Shown: positions 27,477 through 35,977, numbered from the stretch's first letter. The stretch: 64,000 bases of DNA from Paraburkholderia eburnea (GCF_002917095.1 NZ_PQGA01000022.1:16425-80424); one strand, 5' to 3'. Numbers and translations are program-made. Notes: a model not told the origin generated them from the sequence alone.

Positions 27477-29684
27477 ATGAACCGAACCCCTTTCTCCCCC
27501 GCGCAGGCGTTCCGCCTCGCGCCGCTGGCTGCCGCGGCGCTCGCCCTCGCGAGCCTGAGCGTCCAGGCTTACGCCGCCGCCGCAAGCGACGCTAGCGCCA
27601 CGGACAGCGCCCAGCCGTCATCGGTTCTGCCCGCCGTGAGCGTGAAGGCGGCCCGCGACACGCTGCCGGGCGACCTCGCGCCGGCCTACGCGGGCGGGCA
27701 GGTCGCGAGCGGAGCGTCGATCGGCGTGCTCGGCAAGCAGAAGATGCTCGACGTGCCGTTCTCGGTGACGAGCTACACCTCGAAGCTGATTCAGGACCAG
27801 CAGGCGCAGACGATCGCCGACGTCGTCGCCAACGACCCGGCCGTGCGTACCGCGCTCGGTTACGGCAACTTCTCGCAGACCTTCATCATCCGCGGCTTTC
27901 AGGTGTATTCCGACGACGTGGGCCTCGACGGCTTCTACGGCCTCACGCCGCGCCAGATGGTCGACACGGGCGCCATCGAACGCGTCGATATCTTCAAGGG
28001 CGCGAGCGCGTTCGTGAACGGCGCGTCGCCGGGCGGTTCGGGCGTGGGTGGCACGATCAACGTGCAGACCAAGGTCGCCGACGACAAACCCGTCACGCGC
28101 GTGACCGTCGAAGGCAGCGCGTCGGGCGAGCTCGGCACGCACGTGGACGTGGGCCGCCGTTTCGGCGACAACGACCAGTTCGGCATCCGCGTGAACCAGA
28201 CCGTGGTGGGCGGCAGCACGGCCGTGCAGAACCAGGACAACCACTCGCAGCAAACCGCGGTCTCGCTCGACTATCGCGGCGACAAGCTGCGCCTTTACGC
28301 CGACTTCCTCTACCAGAAGAACAACATCACGGGCGGCCGTCCGGGCGTGTTCGTGACGGGTGACGAGATGCCGTCGACGCCGTCCGCGAGCTACAACTAC
28401 GCGCAGCCGTGGACGTACTCGAAACAGGAGGACACCGTCGGCATGTTGCGCGGCGAATACGACTTCGCGCCGAACTGGACGGCCTACGCGGGCATCGGCT
28501 CGCGCCACACGACCGAGCTTGGCGAGTACTCGACGATCGACTACGACGCGGGCTCGGCCAGCGCTTATCGCATGGGCGACGCGCTCAAGGAAAACGCGAT
28601 TTCGGCGCAAGTGGGCGTGCGCGGCAAGTTCGACCTCGGCCCGGTTTCGAACCAGGTCAACGCAGGCTGGCAAATCAACCGCATCGCGGAATACGCCGCC
28701 TATGACTGGAGCTACGGCGCCGGCACCTTCGCGACGAGCCTGAACAACACGCCGAGCGTGGCTTATCCGGCGGCGACGTACGGCGCGGGCAGCTATGCCA
28801 ATCCGGGCCTCACGACCTCGATCCTGATGCGCAGTTTCGTCGTGTCGGACACGCTCGGCTTCTTCCAGAACCGCTTGCTGTTCACGATCGGCGCGCGCCA
28901 TCAGGACATCCTCGAAAACGGCTACGGCTACGGCACGGAAGTGCAGAACGCGGCGTACAACGAATCGGCGACCACGCCGATTTTCGGCGTCGTCTACAAG
29001 CTCCAGCCGAACCTGTCGATCTACGCGAACCGCGCGGAAAGCCTCGTCGAAGGCGGCGTCGCGCCGAGCGGCACGGCCAACGTCGGCCAGGTGATGTCGC
29101 CGTTCCGCGCCAAACAATATGAAGCGGGCATCAAGTACGACGCGAATCACTACGGCGCGGCGCTGGCGATCTATCAGATCAAGCAGCAGGTCGCGTACAC
29201 CAATGCCACCACGAATATCTACGAGACGGACGGCGTCCAGCAGCATCGCGGTGTCGAGTTTTCGATGTACGGCGAGCCGGTCAGGGGTCTGCGCCTGATC
29301 GGCGGCGTGTCGTATATCAACGCGAAGCTGGTCGATACGGACGACGCTTCGGAAGAGGGCAATCGTCCGATCGGCGTGCCGGCGTGGACGTTCAATGCGA
29401 ACCTCGAATACGACGTGCCGCAGGTGAACGGCCTCACGCTGATGGGCCGCGCGATCTGGACCAGTTCGCAGTACCTGGACACGGCGAACACGCAGAAAAT
29501 TCCGTCGTGGACGCGCTTCGACGTGGGGGCGCGCTACAAGACGCAGATCCTTAAGCACGACACGAGCTTCAACGTGATGGTGACAAATCTGACGAACCGC
29601 TCGTACTGGTCGTCGGCGCTGGGCGGTTATCTGACGCAAGCCGAGCCGCGCACGGCCTGGTTCTCTGTGACGACGGACTTCTGA
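27477..29684 (+). CDS. TonB-dependent siderophore receptor
   Basis: A 735-residue outer-membrane receptor. A signal peptide ends near ASLSVQAYA, followed by a short periplasmic stretch, a plug domain (DVPFSVTSYTSKLIQDQQAQTIADVVANDPAVRT, then FIIRGFQVYSDDVGLDG and IERVDIFKGASAFVNGASPGGSGVGGTINVQTK) and a 22-strand barrel. It ends QAEPRTAWFSVTTDF, with the terminal phenylalanine. The pattern fits ferrichrome or ferric-siderophore receptors of the FhuE/FcuA type. No signalling domain of FecA type is seen before the plug. A Fur-like box precedes it. No siderophore biosynthesis genes are in the window, so it may take up foreign siderophores. Confidence 0.92.
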   Translation: MNRTPFSPAQAFRLAPLAAAALALASLSVQAYAAAASDASATDSAQPSSVLPAVSVKAARDTLPGDLAPAYAGGQVASGASIGVLGKQKMLDVPFSVTSYTSKLIQDQQAQTIADVVANDPAVRTALGYGNFSQTFIIRGFQVYSDDVGLDGFYGLTPRQMVDTGAIERVDIFKGASAFVNGASPGGSGVGGTINVQTKVADDKPVTRVTVEGSASGELGTHVDVGRRFGDNDQFGIRVNQTVVGGSTAVQNQDNHSQQTAVSLDYRGDKLRLYADFLYQKNNITGGRPGVFVTGDEMPSTPSASYNYAQPWTYSKQEDTVGMLRGEYDFAPNWTAYAGIGSRHTTELGEYSTIDYDAGSASAYRMGDALKENAISAQVGVRGKFDLGPVSNQVNAGWQINRIAEYAAYDWSYGAGTFATSLNNTPSVAYPAATYGAGSYANPGLTTSILMRSFVVSDTLGFFQNRLLFTIGARHQDILENGYGYGTEVQNAAYNESATTPIFGVVYKLQPNLSIYANRAESLVEGGVAPSGTANVGQVMSPFRAKQYEAGIKYDANHYGAALAIYQIKQQVAYTNATTNIYETDGVQQHRGVEFSMYGEPVRGLRLIGGVSYINAKLVDTDDASEEGNRPIGVPAWTFNANLEYDVPQVNGLTLMGRAIWTSSQYLDTANTQKIPSWTRFDVGARYKTQILKHDTSFNVMVTNLTNRSYWSSALGGYLTQAEPRTAWFSVTTDF

Positions 29685-29995
29685 TTCGAGTCGAGCGGGG
29701 CCTCACGGCCTCGCTAACTCAGCGTCTTGCGAGTTTGTGCTTTCGCCATCTATTTTGTTTATCGGATGCGATGGCGACGCCACTCTGACTGGTTTATCGA
29801 GCCGGATCGCGGATACCGTCGATAGCCATGCGTGGCGGGACTTTGGAGCATGCAATCAGCCGGAATTCCGGGCGCTTGCCGGCCTGACGAAGACGCCATC
29901 CACACGGCATTCAGGTTTACCCTCGATGTCGAGGAGCCGTGCGTTTTTTGTATCGTTGAACCTAATGCAGAGCGCATGGTTCACGGAGAAAACGC

Positions 29996-31309
29996 ATGTT
30001 CAAGTGGTACACCGAGCTGACGCAGCCGGAAAAGCGGACGTACTGGGCGTGTTTCAGCGGCTGGGGTCTCGACGCGATGGACACGCAGATGTACGCGCTC
30101 GCGATTCCCACGCTGATCGCCTTGTGGGGCATGACGCGCGGCGAAGCCGGCTTGCTGGGGACGACGGTGCTGATCATGGCGTCGCTTGGCGGCTGGATCG
30201 CGGGCATTCTGGCCGATCGTTACGGGCGCGTGCGCATCCTTCAGATCACGATTCTGTGGTTTTCGGCGTTCACGCTGCTGTCCGCCTTCACGCATTCGTT
30301 CTGGCAACTGATGTTCACGCGCGGTCTGCAGGGGCTGGGCTTCGGCGGCGAGTGGGCTGTAGGCGCGGTGCTGATCAGCGAAACCATCCGGCCGCAGGTG
30401 CGCGGCCGCGCCGTGGGCTCGCTCCAGGCGGGGTGGGCCGTGGGTTACGGCGTGGCCGTGCTGCTCTCGACGCTGATTTTCAATACGCTCGAACCGGCGC
30501 TTGCCTGGCGCGTGCTGTTTGCGATTGGCCTGTTGCCGACGCTGCTGGTGCTGTGGATCCGGCGGCATATCGAAGAAGCGCCGGTATTCGCCCAGACGCG
30601 CGCCGCATCCGCCGCCGACCGCCCGGGCATCTGGGCCGTGTTCGCGCGCCCGCTGCGCGCCACGACGCTCAAGGCGATTCTTCTCACGTTCGGCATCTAT
30701 GGCGGCAACTACGTGATGATCACGTGGCTCCCCGCGTATCTGAAACTCGTGCTGCATCTGTCGATTACGAACGTCGGCGGCTATCTGGCGATCAACATTC
30801 TGGGCTCGTTCGCGGGGGCATTCCTCAATGGCTGGATGGCCGACCGCTTCGGACGCCGCCGCACGTTCATCGTGATCGCCTGTTTGCAGGCCGTGGCGGT
30901 CGCTATCTATACGCTGACGCCGATCACCTTGCCGGTGACGCTCGTGCTCGGCTTCGTACTCGGGACGCTGCAATCGGGCACGGCTGCGGGTACCGGCGCG
31001 TATCTGGCGGAGCTGTTCCCGACGCGTATCCGCGCTTCGGCGCAGGGGTTGTGCGGCAACGCGGGCCGCGCGGTCGGCGCGATCATGCCGACGCTCGTGG
31101 GTGTGCTGGGCGCGCGCGTCGAGCTTGGCGCGGCAATGGGGCTGTGCGCGTGCGCGTCGTATCTGCTGGTGGTGACGGCGGCGCTATTGCTGCCGGAGAC
31201 GCGTGGACGCAATCTTTCGCAGGTTGATGGGGATAGTGATGTTGCGGCTGCGGCGGAGGCTGGAGAGGCGCCGATGCGCAGCGTGCCGGTTCACGGCGAT
31301 GTGCGCTAA
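29996..31309 (+). CDS. MFS metabolite:H+ symporter (aromatic acid / sialate type)
   Basis: A 437-residue, twelve-helix transporter. The signature motifs are clear: FSGWGLDAMDTQMYALAIPTLI in helix 1, GWIAGILADRYGRVRI in loop 2-3, LGFGGEWAVGAVLISE in helix 4-5, and MADRFGRRRTF in loop 8-9. GGEWAVGAVLI is characteristic of the metabolite:H+ symporter group, which takes up organic acids. ATG 29996 follows CACGGAGAAAACGC. It is the last host gene before the left dif-like site. The 310 bases before it (29685-29995) hold no gene that I can support. Confidence 0.88.
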   Translation: MFKWYTELTQPEKRTYWACFSGWGLDAMDTQMYALAIPTLIALWGMTRGEAGLLGTTVLIMASLGGWIAGILADRYGRVRILQITILWFSAFTLLSAFTHSFWQLMFTRGLQGLGFGGEWAVGAVLISETIRPQVRGRAVGSLQAGWAVGYGVAVLLSTLIFNTLEPALAWRVLFAIGLLPTLLVLWIRRHIEEAPVFAQTRAASAADRPGIWAVFARPLRATTLKAILLTFGIYGGNYVMITWLPAYLKLVLHLSITNVGGYLAINILGSFAGAFLNGWMADRFGRRRTFIVIACLQAVAVAIYTLTPITLPVTLVLGFVLGTLQSGTAAGTGAYLAELFPTRIRASAQGLCGNAGRAVGAIMPTLVGVLGARVELGAAMGLCACASYLLVVTAALLLPETRGRNLSQVDGDSDVAAAAEAGEAPMRSVPVHGDVR

Positions 31310-31443
31310 GTCGGAAGCAGGCGAAAATTTACAGGGGGCGATAGCCGGTTGCGTGGTGTCGCCCAAGCGCTCGTTCAGGCAGAACAAAAATTTCCGGGCG
31401 TTGGGGGATGCTATTTTGAGGGTTTTGGTGGGTTTGTGTTTTA

Positions 31444-31471
31444 ATTTTACATAATATAATAACTAGTCTTT
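31444..31471. repeat. attL: left dif-like site
   Basis: The left arm ATTTTACATAA matches the XerD half of E. coli dif (read as ATTTAACATAA) in 10 of 11 bases. It is followed by the 6-base centre TATAAT. The right arm AACTAGTCTTT is degenerate, as expected if it came from the phage. It lies between the host symporter and the phage repressor. Confidence 0.7.
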
Positions 31472-31494
31472 TGAAACGGCTAACTTAGCTGGCG

Positions 31495-31824
31495 TTACAC
31501 CTGTGGGAGCCAAGCCCCACAAGCGTTAGCGGGTAGCGCCAGCAGACGAAAACCCTTGGAAAAAATTTCCAGGGCGTGCATCCAAACGCCTCGCGTTTCG
31601 GCATCTTTCGCGCTCTCAACGCGCGCAGAAGCAATCACTTCCAACGGATCAATTCCGAGAATCTCTGCGACGCGAATGCAGGTCTTTTCATCGAACACTG
31701 AGCGGCCAGTTCGATAGCCGCTGATCGTGGAGCGGGTCACACCCAGCGCCTTCGCGGCCGCGTAGTCAGACTGCAAATCGAGCCGCGCCTTCGCGGCGTC
31801 GAGCCATTCAATCGTGGTTCTCAT
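31495..31824 (-). CDS. Phage HTH repressor-like protein (DUF3693-like)
   Basis: A 109-residue protein beginning MRTTIEWLDAAKARLDLQSDYAAAKALGVTRSTISGYRTGRSVFDEKTCIRVAEILGIDP. This is a Cro/C1-type helix-turn-helix followed by a short tail, resembling DUF3693 proteins of filamentous vibriophages and related elements. It is transcribed leftward, away from the replication genes, next to the left attachment site. A ribosome site TAAGGGG precedes the ATG. By position it is the best candidate for the lysogeny repressor, acting on the palindromes between it and the early genes. Confidence 0.75.
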   Translation of the reverse strand: MRTTIEWLDAAKARLDLQSDYAAAKALGVTRSTISGYRTGRSVFDEKTCIRVAEILGIDPLEVIASARVESAKDAETRGVWMHALEIFSKGFRLLALPANACGAWLPQV

Positions 31825-31850
31825 TTAAAAACCCCTTACAAATCAAATTC

Positions 31851-31883
31851 AACCTTGGCGTCAAGGTTAGTCGAACGCTCGAC
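31851..31883. promoter_or_regulatory. Two palindromes in the early control region
   Basis: AACCTTG-GCGT-CAAGGTT (31851-31868) is a perfect 7-bp inverted repeat, and GTCGA-ACGC-TCGAC (31870-31883) follows at once. They lie 27-60 bases upstream of the repressor start. They are candidate operators for the repressor. Confidence 0.6.
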
Positions 31884-31910
31884 CTGCTGCAACGTTGGTC
31901 TAATTTGAAC

Positions 31911-31937
31911 GTACGAGTTGTCTTGACTAGTACGAGT
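31911..31937. promoter_or_regulatory. Direct repeat GTACGAGT, 19 bases apart, with a TTGACT element
   Basis: GTACGAGT occurs at 31911-31918 and 31930-31937, with TTGACT (31923-31928) between. It may be an early promoter with activator or repressor sites. The 245-base region 31825-32069 otherwise contains no supported gene; a leftward frame there is a shadow. Confidence 0.45.
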
Positions 31938-32069
31938 AAGATCAACTATTCTCCGTCCGTCGCCCTTGCACCTGGCCCTCAACCCCGCCAGTGCTGGATT
32001 TGCTACCCGGCCGCAGGGGCGATGTTTCGCAGAATTCATCGCTCTTGGGGTTGAGTAGGGGGTCGGAAA

Positions 32070-32303
32070 ATGCAGGTTTCGCAGCAACAATCGGTTACAG
32101 CTCTCACTGGTTCGCAACGATTCGCGGCAGTCAATAAGGGTTCGATCGCAGCAATTCGCACCCGTCGCAACTGCTCTCTGAAAACCGTCGCGCCGGTTCA
32201 CCCGGCGGCACTCGGCGGGTTCACCATCGAAGGCCCGTTCTATCGTCGACCGTCGCGCGTAGCTCGTGCGCTCGACCGCTTTTTCTACTGGCTGGGTGCG
32301 TAA
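32070..32303 (+). CDS. Small early phage protein, unknown
   Basis: A 77-residue basic protein (MQVSQQQSVTALTGSQRFAAVNKG), the first rightward gene after the control region. It is preceded by GAGTAGGGGG, a good ribosome site. It ends 5 bases before the next small gene. Nothing in it identifies a function; position suggests an early regulator, such as a Cox-like protein or a host-takeover factor, but there is no visible helix-turn-helix. Confidence 0.5.
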   Translation: MQVSQQQSVTALTGSQRFAAVNKGSIAAIRTRRNCSLKTVAPVHPAALGGFTIEGPFYRRPSRVARALDRFFYWLGA

Positions 32304-32308
32304 TCGCT

Positions 32309-32593
32309 ATGCGCAAGGCAACCGCTTTCGACGAAATCGCGGGGCGCATTGAAGACGGCGATATCGGCTATGCAGGCGATTCGCACCTGTCTTTCAAGCC
32401 ACAGCCCGCGCCTAGCGTCGCGCATATCCGCGCTACGGCGCGCGGCGATGCAGAGCTGTCCCGCATCAAATCCATTCTCACCACGGCCAAGGCAGCGTAC
32501 GGCGCGGCGCAAAACACGACGCCGCGCCGCGTGAACGTGACACCTGATGCGTATTGGGCTGCAATCTCCCGCACCGTGCGGGGTTTTGCGTAA
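32309..32593 (+). CDS. Small early phage protein, unknown, coupled to replication gene
   Basis: A 94-residue protein (MRKATAFDEIAGRIEDGDIGYAG). Its stop codon overlaps the start of the replication endonuclease (TAATG), so the two are translationally coupled. That supports both this gene and the start of the next. No known domain is recognised. It may help replication, as small genes beside gene A do in P2-like phages. Confidence 0.6.
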   Translation: MRKATAFDEIAGRIEDGDIGYAGDSHLSFKPQPAPSVAHIRATARGDAELSRIKSILTTAKAAYGAAQNTTPRRVNVTPDAYWAAISRTVRGFA

Positions 32594-34464
32594 TGCTCGG
32601 CGCAAACGACGTATGGGCCGCAGGCCTCGTCGCGCCGTTCCCGCGTCGCTGGCAGGCCAACATGATGCGCGAGTGGGATCGCCGCCGCGCGTCCTTCAAT
32701 TCGAAGAAGGTCACCGCGCAGAATGATGCGCAGCGCGCAGCGAACGTCGCTTTGCGCGAGACAGTCGCGACGCTCGCCGGACATGCAGTAAGTGACGAGT
32801 TGCCCCTCGACGCGCAGGATCACGACGTAATTGCATACGCGCAGGAATGCGCGGAACAGGCGCGCGTGCGCCTGCTTTCGCTTGCCGCGTGGCAGGAAGC
32901 AGGGCGATGCGGCACACAGGCGGCCGGCATTACAGCGGTGGAACTGGCACCGCTTGAGACGCAGGAAGCGCGCACGATGCTCGCCAATTTCTGCGAGTCG
33001 CGCAGCGTGAAGCCAGCAACGGGCCGGATTTCAGACGAAGGCGCTGTGCGCCGCATGATCGCGCCGAAGTGGTGGACGATGCGCCTGCGCCGGGCGCACG
33101 CGCGCGCGGTTGAATCGGCCGCAATCGACTTCGGCCTCGTGAACCGCACGCGCGACGTGTACGTGTCGAATGAAGGCCTCACCGCGCGCCGCGCGCAGAA
33201 CGACCGCAATGCGCAAATGCTAGAAAGCACGATCGCGCGTAACCTCGACACCGACCAGGAATTCACGCTTGCCGAGCTGTCGGCGAAAGGCCCGGCAAAC
33301 AAGGCCATTCGCCGCGCGGAGCTGATGACGCGTATCGCCGGCTTCGAACGCATTGCGATTGCCTCTGCGCATACCGGCCTGTTCCTGACGCTCACGTGCC
33401 CTTCGAAAATGCACGCCTTCAAGATGTCAGGCGCGCGTGCGATCCGAAACAAGCGTTACGACGGGACGAAGCCCGACGAAGCCCAAGTCTATCTGCGCGG
33501 CGTGTGGGCGCGTATTCGCGCATCACTCGCGCGCCGTGGCATCACGCTCTATGGCTTTCGCATTGCCGAGCCGCAACACGACGGTACACCGCACTGGCAC
33601 CTGCTCGTGTTCTACCAGCCGGCACACGATGAAATCGTTGAATCGACCGTGCGTCGCTACGCGCTCGAAATGGACGGCGACGAAGCCGGCGCGCAGGAGA
33701 AGCGTTGCGATTTCAAGCGCATGGATGCAGCTCTAGGCACGGCCGCAGCCTATATCGCGAAGTACGTAGCGAAGAATATCGACGGCTACAAGCTCGACAA
33801 AGACCTGATCGGAAACGACGCGCTGGAAACGTCTGCGCGCGTCGAAGCGTGGGCGTCGCGCTGGCGCATTCGCCAGTTCCAGCAGATTGGCGGCCCGCCG
33901 GTGACGATCTGGCGCGAGCTGCGCCGCGTCGAATCCGTTCCGGCCGACGCGCCCGCGCATGTGCGCGCGGCACACAACGCAGTGAACCGCGTCGCCAAGC
34001 TGGAAGGGCGCGAAAACGCGTCAGTGGCCTGGGATCACTACGTCAACGCGCAGGGCGGCGTGCATTGCGGCCGCGACTACCGCGTGCGCCTGGCCACGTT
34101 TCGGGATGGCTCGCGAACGGCCTACGGCGAAGAGTCGGCCGCGAAGCCGGTCGGCATCGAGTATTTCGAAATCGCCAAGGTGCGCGACGCGATCGGCAAC
34201 TGGATCGACGTTTTGCCGCGCACCGTGACTGTCGATTCGAAGCGATATCAGTGGGAAGTCGTGCGCGCGGGATCGCGCACGCAGGCTGTGGGTTGGGAGC
34301 GCGCGCTGCGCGCGCCTTGGACTCGTGTGAATAACTGTACGCGACCGGCCGTAGAGCCGGATTTTCAACACCATACGGCCGCACCGTTCGATGACGAATT
34401 CGACGGCGCAGCCATGAGTTTCGCCGGGGGCGGCGCAATTTGTACTGACCGGAGACCGGAATGA
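32593..34464 (+). CDS. A: Phage replication initiation endonuclease, P2 gpA family
   Basis: A 623-residue rolling-circle initiator that would nick the phage origin. The HUH metal site is seen as GTPHWHLLVFYQ around residue 340, and the paired tyrosines of the nicking site as AAYIAKYVAKNIDGYK about 45 residues later. These are the gpA-family hallmarks. The start is set at ATG 32593, overlapping the previous stop; a longer frame from 32554 would run into that gene. The P2 origin lies inside gene A, so the origin here is probably within this coding sequence too. Size is a little below P2 gpA (761 residues). Confidence 0.9.
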   Translation: MLGANDVWAAGLVAPFPRRWQANMMREWDRRRASFNSKKVTAQNDAQRAANVALRETVATLAGHAVSDELPLDAQDHDVIAYAQECAEQARVRLLSLAAWQEAGRCGTQAAGITAVELAPLETQEARTMLANFCESRSVKPATGRISDEGAVRRMIAPKWWTMRLRRAHARAVESAAIDFGLVNRTRDVYVSNEGLTARRAQNDRNAQMLESTIARNLDTDQEFTLAELSAKGPANKAIRRAELMTRIAGFERIAIASAHTGLFLTLTCPSKMHAFKMSGARAIRNKRYDGTKPDEAQVYLRGVWARIRASLARRGITLYGFRIAEPQHDGTPHWHLLVFYQPAHDEIVESTVRRYALEMDGDEAGAQEKRCDFKRMDAALGTAAAYIAKYVAKNIDGYKLDKDLIGNDALETSARVEAWASRWRIRQFQQIGGPPVTIWRELRRVESVPADAPAHVRAAHNAVNRVAKLEGRENASVAWDHYVNAQGGVHCGRDYRVRLATFRDGSRTAYGEESAAKPVGIEYFEIAKVRDAIGNWIDVLPRTVTVDSKRYQWEVVRAGSRTQAVGWERALRAPWTRVNNCTRPAVEPDFQHHTAAPFDDEFDGAAMSFAGGGAICTDRRPE

Positions 34465-34727
34465 CGACCATGAAAATCGAATGTCCTTGCTGCGATGGCG
34501 AAATCCACGCTCGGCACACGGAAGGTCTGTCGGACACCATGCGGCGCATGTATTTCGTCTGCGAGGACTGCGGCTATCGCACGCCGGCTGGCTTCGAAAT
34601 CCTCTTTTCGCTGTCGGCGTCCGCGAAGCCGCGCGCCGACGTATCGCTCGAAGTCAGGCCGTCGCCACGGCTTCGCGGCGGCGTCAATGCGCGCACGACG
34701 CGCGCGCTCGCGAGGGCGACATGTTGA
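34461..34727 (+). CDS. ogr: Ogr/Delta-type zinc-finger late transcription activator, first copy
   Basis: An 88-residue protein, ECPCCDGEIHARHTEGLSDTMRRMYFVCEDCGYRTPAGFEILFSLS. The four cysteines in CPCC and CEDC, spaced about 26 residues apart, match the Ogr/Delta family that activates late promoters of P2-like phages. It overlaps the gene A stop by 4 bases (ATGA), so it is read from the same message. In P2 ogr follows gene D; here it follows A, a rearranged position. Confidence 0.8.
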   Translation: MTTMKIECPCCDGEIHARHTEGLSDTMRRMYFVCEDCGYRTPAGFEILFSLSASAKPRADVSLEVRPSPRLRGGVNARTTRALARATC

Positions 34728-34936
34728 GGTTCACCATCAAATGCCCGCATTGCCAGTCGCACGGCATCGCACGCGGCATCGAGAAGGTATCGCCAACGTC
34801 GTGGCTGCTCGATTTTCAGTGTGACGACGTGACATGCGGCCACTCATACCGGACGCGAATCGACATGTTTCCGCCGGAAACGCCGATACCGCGCCGCGTA
34901 CGGCGCGAAACGGCATCGCTGCAATTCAACGAATAG
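34721..34936 (+). CDS. Second Ogr/Delta-like zinc-finger protein
   Basis: A 71-residue protein starting MLRFTIKCPHCQSHGIARGIEKVSPTSWLLDFQCDDVTCGHSYRTRIDMFPP. CPHC and CDDVTCGHSY give the Ogr/Delta pattern more faithfully than the first copy. It starts inside the end of the preceding gene in another frame, so translation is probably coupled. Two adjacent Ogr-like genes could bind as partners (the satellite phage P4 uses a fused double domain) or one may be a host-adapted variant. Confidence 0.78.
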   Translation: MLRFTIKCPHCQSHGIARGIEKVSPTSWLLDFQCDDVTCGHSYRTRIDMFPPETPIPRRVRRETASLQFNE

Positions 34937-35010
34937 CGCGCCGCGCGCAAGCACTCTGGCCGATTTCGCCTTGATATGGACCCAATGTCTCATTCTGCTC
35001 GGGGGAGCAT

Positions 35011-35655
35011 ATGGCAACGAAAACAGTAGTGGTGGGCAGCTCGAAGGGCGGCACGGGGAAATCGACGACCTCGCTCCAGTTCTCAATCGGGCTGGCACGC
35101 GAAGGCGCTCGCGTGTGGCACGTCGACGGCGATCGCCAGCAAACCAGCGTTACGGCGATTACTTTGCGGGCAGAGAGCGGGCGGCCAACAATCGCGGCAT
35201 CGGCGTATGCCGATGGCCGCACGCTGCGCACCCAGGTGCTCCAGCAGCGTGATGCGTATGACTATGTGGTGATCGACGCCGGCGGCCGCGATTCGAGCGC
35301 GCTGCGCGCCGCTCTCACGGTCTGCGATGCCGTCGCGATTCCATGCCTTCCGCGCACGTTCGACGTGTGGGCCATGCAAGACATGATGCAGCTCGTCGAC
35401 GAGGCGCGAGCCGTGCGCGAGCTAACCGCCTATGCCTTCCTGAATGCCGCCGATGCCGGCGGCGCAGACAATCGCGACGCCGCAGCAGCGCTCGCAGAAT
35501 TCCCACAAGTTGAGTTGCTTCCTTTCCGCCTGGGACGGCGCAAGGCGTTCGCGAATGCCTGCGGTGCCGGCCTGCATGTCGAAGAAATGCCGCGTCGCGA
35601 CCTGATTGCGTGCGCGGAAATTGATCGTCTAACGGCCGCCATTTTCGGCCTTTAA
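35011..35655 (+). CDS. parA: ParA-family partition ATPase
   Basis: A 214-residue protein with the deviant Walker A motif of ParA/MinD ATPases, VVGSSKGGTGKSTTSLQF, then VDGDRQQTSV (switch region) and Walker B DYVVIDAGGRDSSALR. It lacks the N-terminal helix-turn-helix of P1-type ParA, so it belongs with the short, type Ib-like ParAs whose partners are small ribbon-helix-helix proteins. Such a partner is encoded next. ATG 35011 follows GGGGGAGCAT. ParA is expected to segregate an extrachromosomal replicon, which is unusual baggage for an integrated P2-like phage. Confidence 0.88.
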   Translation: MATKTVVVGSSKGGTGKSTTSLQFSIGLAREGARVWHVDGDRQQTSVTAITLRAESGRPTIAASAYADGRTLRTQVLQQRDAYDYVVIDAGGRDSSALRAALTVCDAVAIPCLPRTFDVWAMQDMMQLVDEARAVRELTAYAFLNAADAGGADNRDAAAALAEFPQVELLPFRLGRRKAFANACGAGLHVEEMPRRDLIACAEIDRLTAAIFGL

Positions 35656-35660
35656 GCACA

Positions 35661-35720
35661 TATCAATTTGCCATCGTAACGATATCGGTCAGATGGCAAG
35701 TTGATATCAAACTGATATCA
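35661..35720. repeat. Centromere-like / operator repeat cluster between parA and its partner
   Basis: A 14-base arm (TATCAATTTGCCAT) at 35661 pairs with ATGGCAAGTTGATA at 35693 (13 of 14). GATATC occurs at 35681, 35703 and 35714, spaced 22 and 11 bases, about helical repeats. TTGATATCAA is a perfect palindrome. This is how parC sites of type Ib partition systems look. Confidence 0.65.
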
Positions 35721-35734
35721 ACTAGGGGGAGAAA

Positions 35735-35977
35735 ATGGCAATCACGAAACGGCCGGACGCCTCGAAACAGGCAAGCGATGCGGAGAAATTCATCGCGGGT
35801 GCGCCCGATGCATCGCATGTGCCGGGCGCGTCGCCGGGCCGCCGGCGGAAAGAGGTGATAAGCCCGAGCGTCGACGTCGATCTGTTGAAGCGATTCGACA
35901 CCCTCGCCGCCGAGCTGGGGCTATCCCGTGCTGCGGCGATCAACCTCGCGATGGCGAAGTTCATCGCTTCGCAGTGA
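35735..35977 (+). CDS. Ribbon-helix-helix DNA-binding protein, probable ParB/ParG-like partner
   Basis: An 80-residue protein. The N-terminal half is flexible (MAITKRPDASKQASDAEKFIAGAPDASHVPGASPGRRR). The C-terminal half, KEVISPSVDVDLLKRFDTLAAELGLSRAAAINLAMAKFIAS, is a ribbon-helix-helix fold. A disordered tail before the fold is the layout of ParG-type centromere-binding proteins, whose tail stimulates ParA. It starts 15 bases after the GATATC cluster, following AGGGGGAG. With the preceding ParA it forms a compact partition cassette that probably represses its own expression. Confidence 0.75.
   Translation: MAITKRPDASKQASDAEKFIAGAPDASHVPGASPGRRRKEVISPSVDVDLLKRFDTLAAELGLSRAAAINLAMAKFIASQ

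Noticed and set aside
27618..29639. A 673-residue open frame antisense to the TonB receptor, and similar long antisense frames in the glutamate dehydrogenase (15600-17570), the ABC binding protein (7126-8283) and the region 8318-10108
   Set aside because: They are mirror images of high-GC coding sequence, rich in Arg, His and Ala, with no conserved motifs. The sense genes are certain.
31836..32201. A leftward 121-residue frame in the left control region
   Set aside because: It covers the palindromes and overlaps the start of a rightward gene that has a good ribosome site. No domain is visible.
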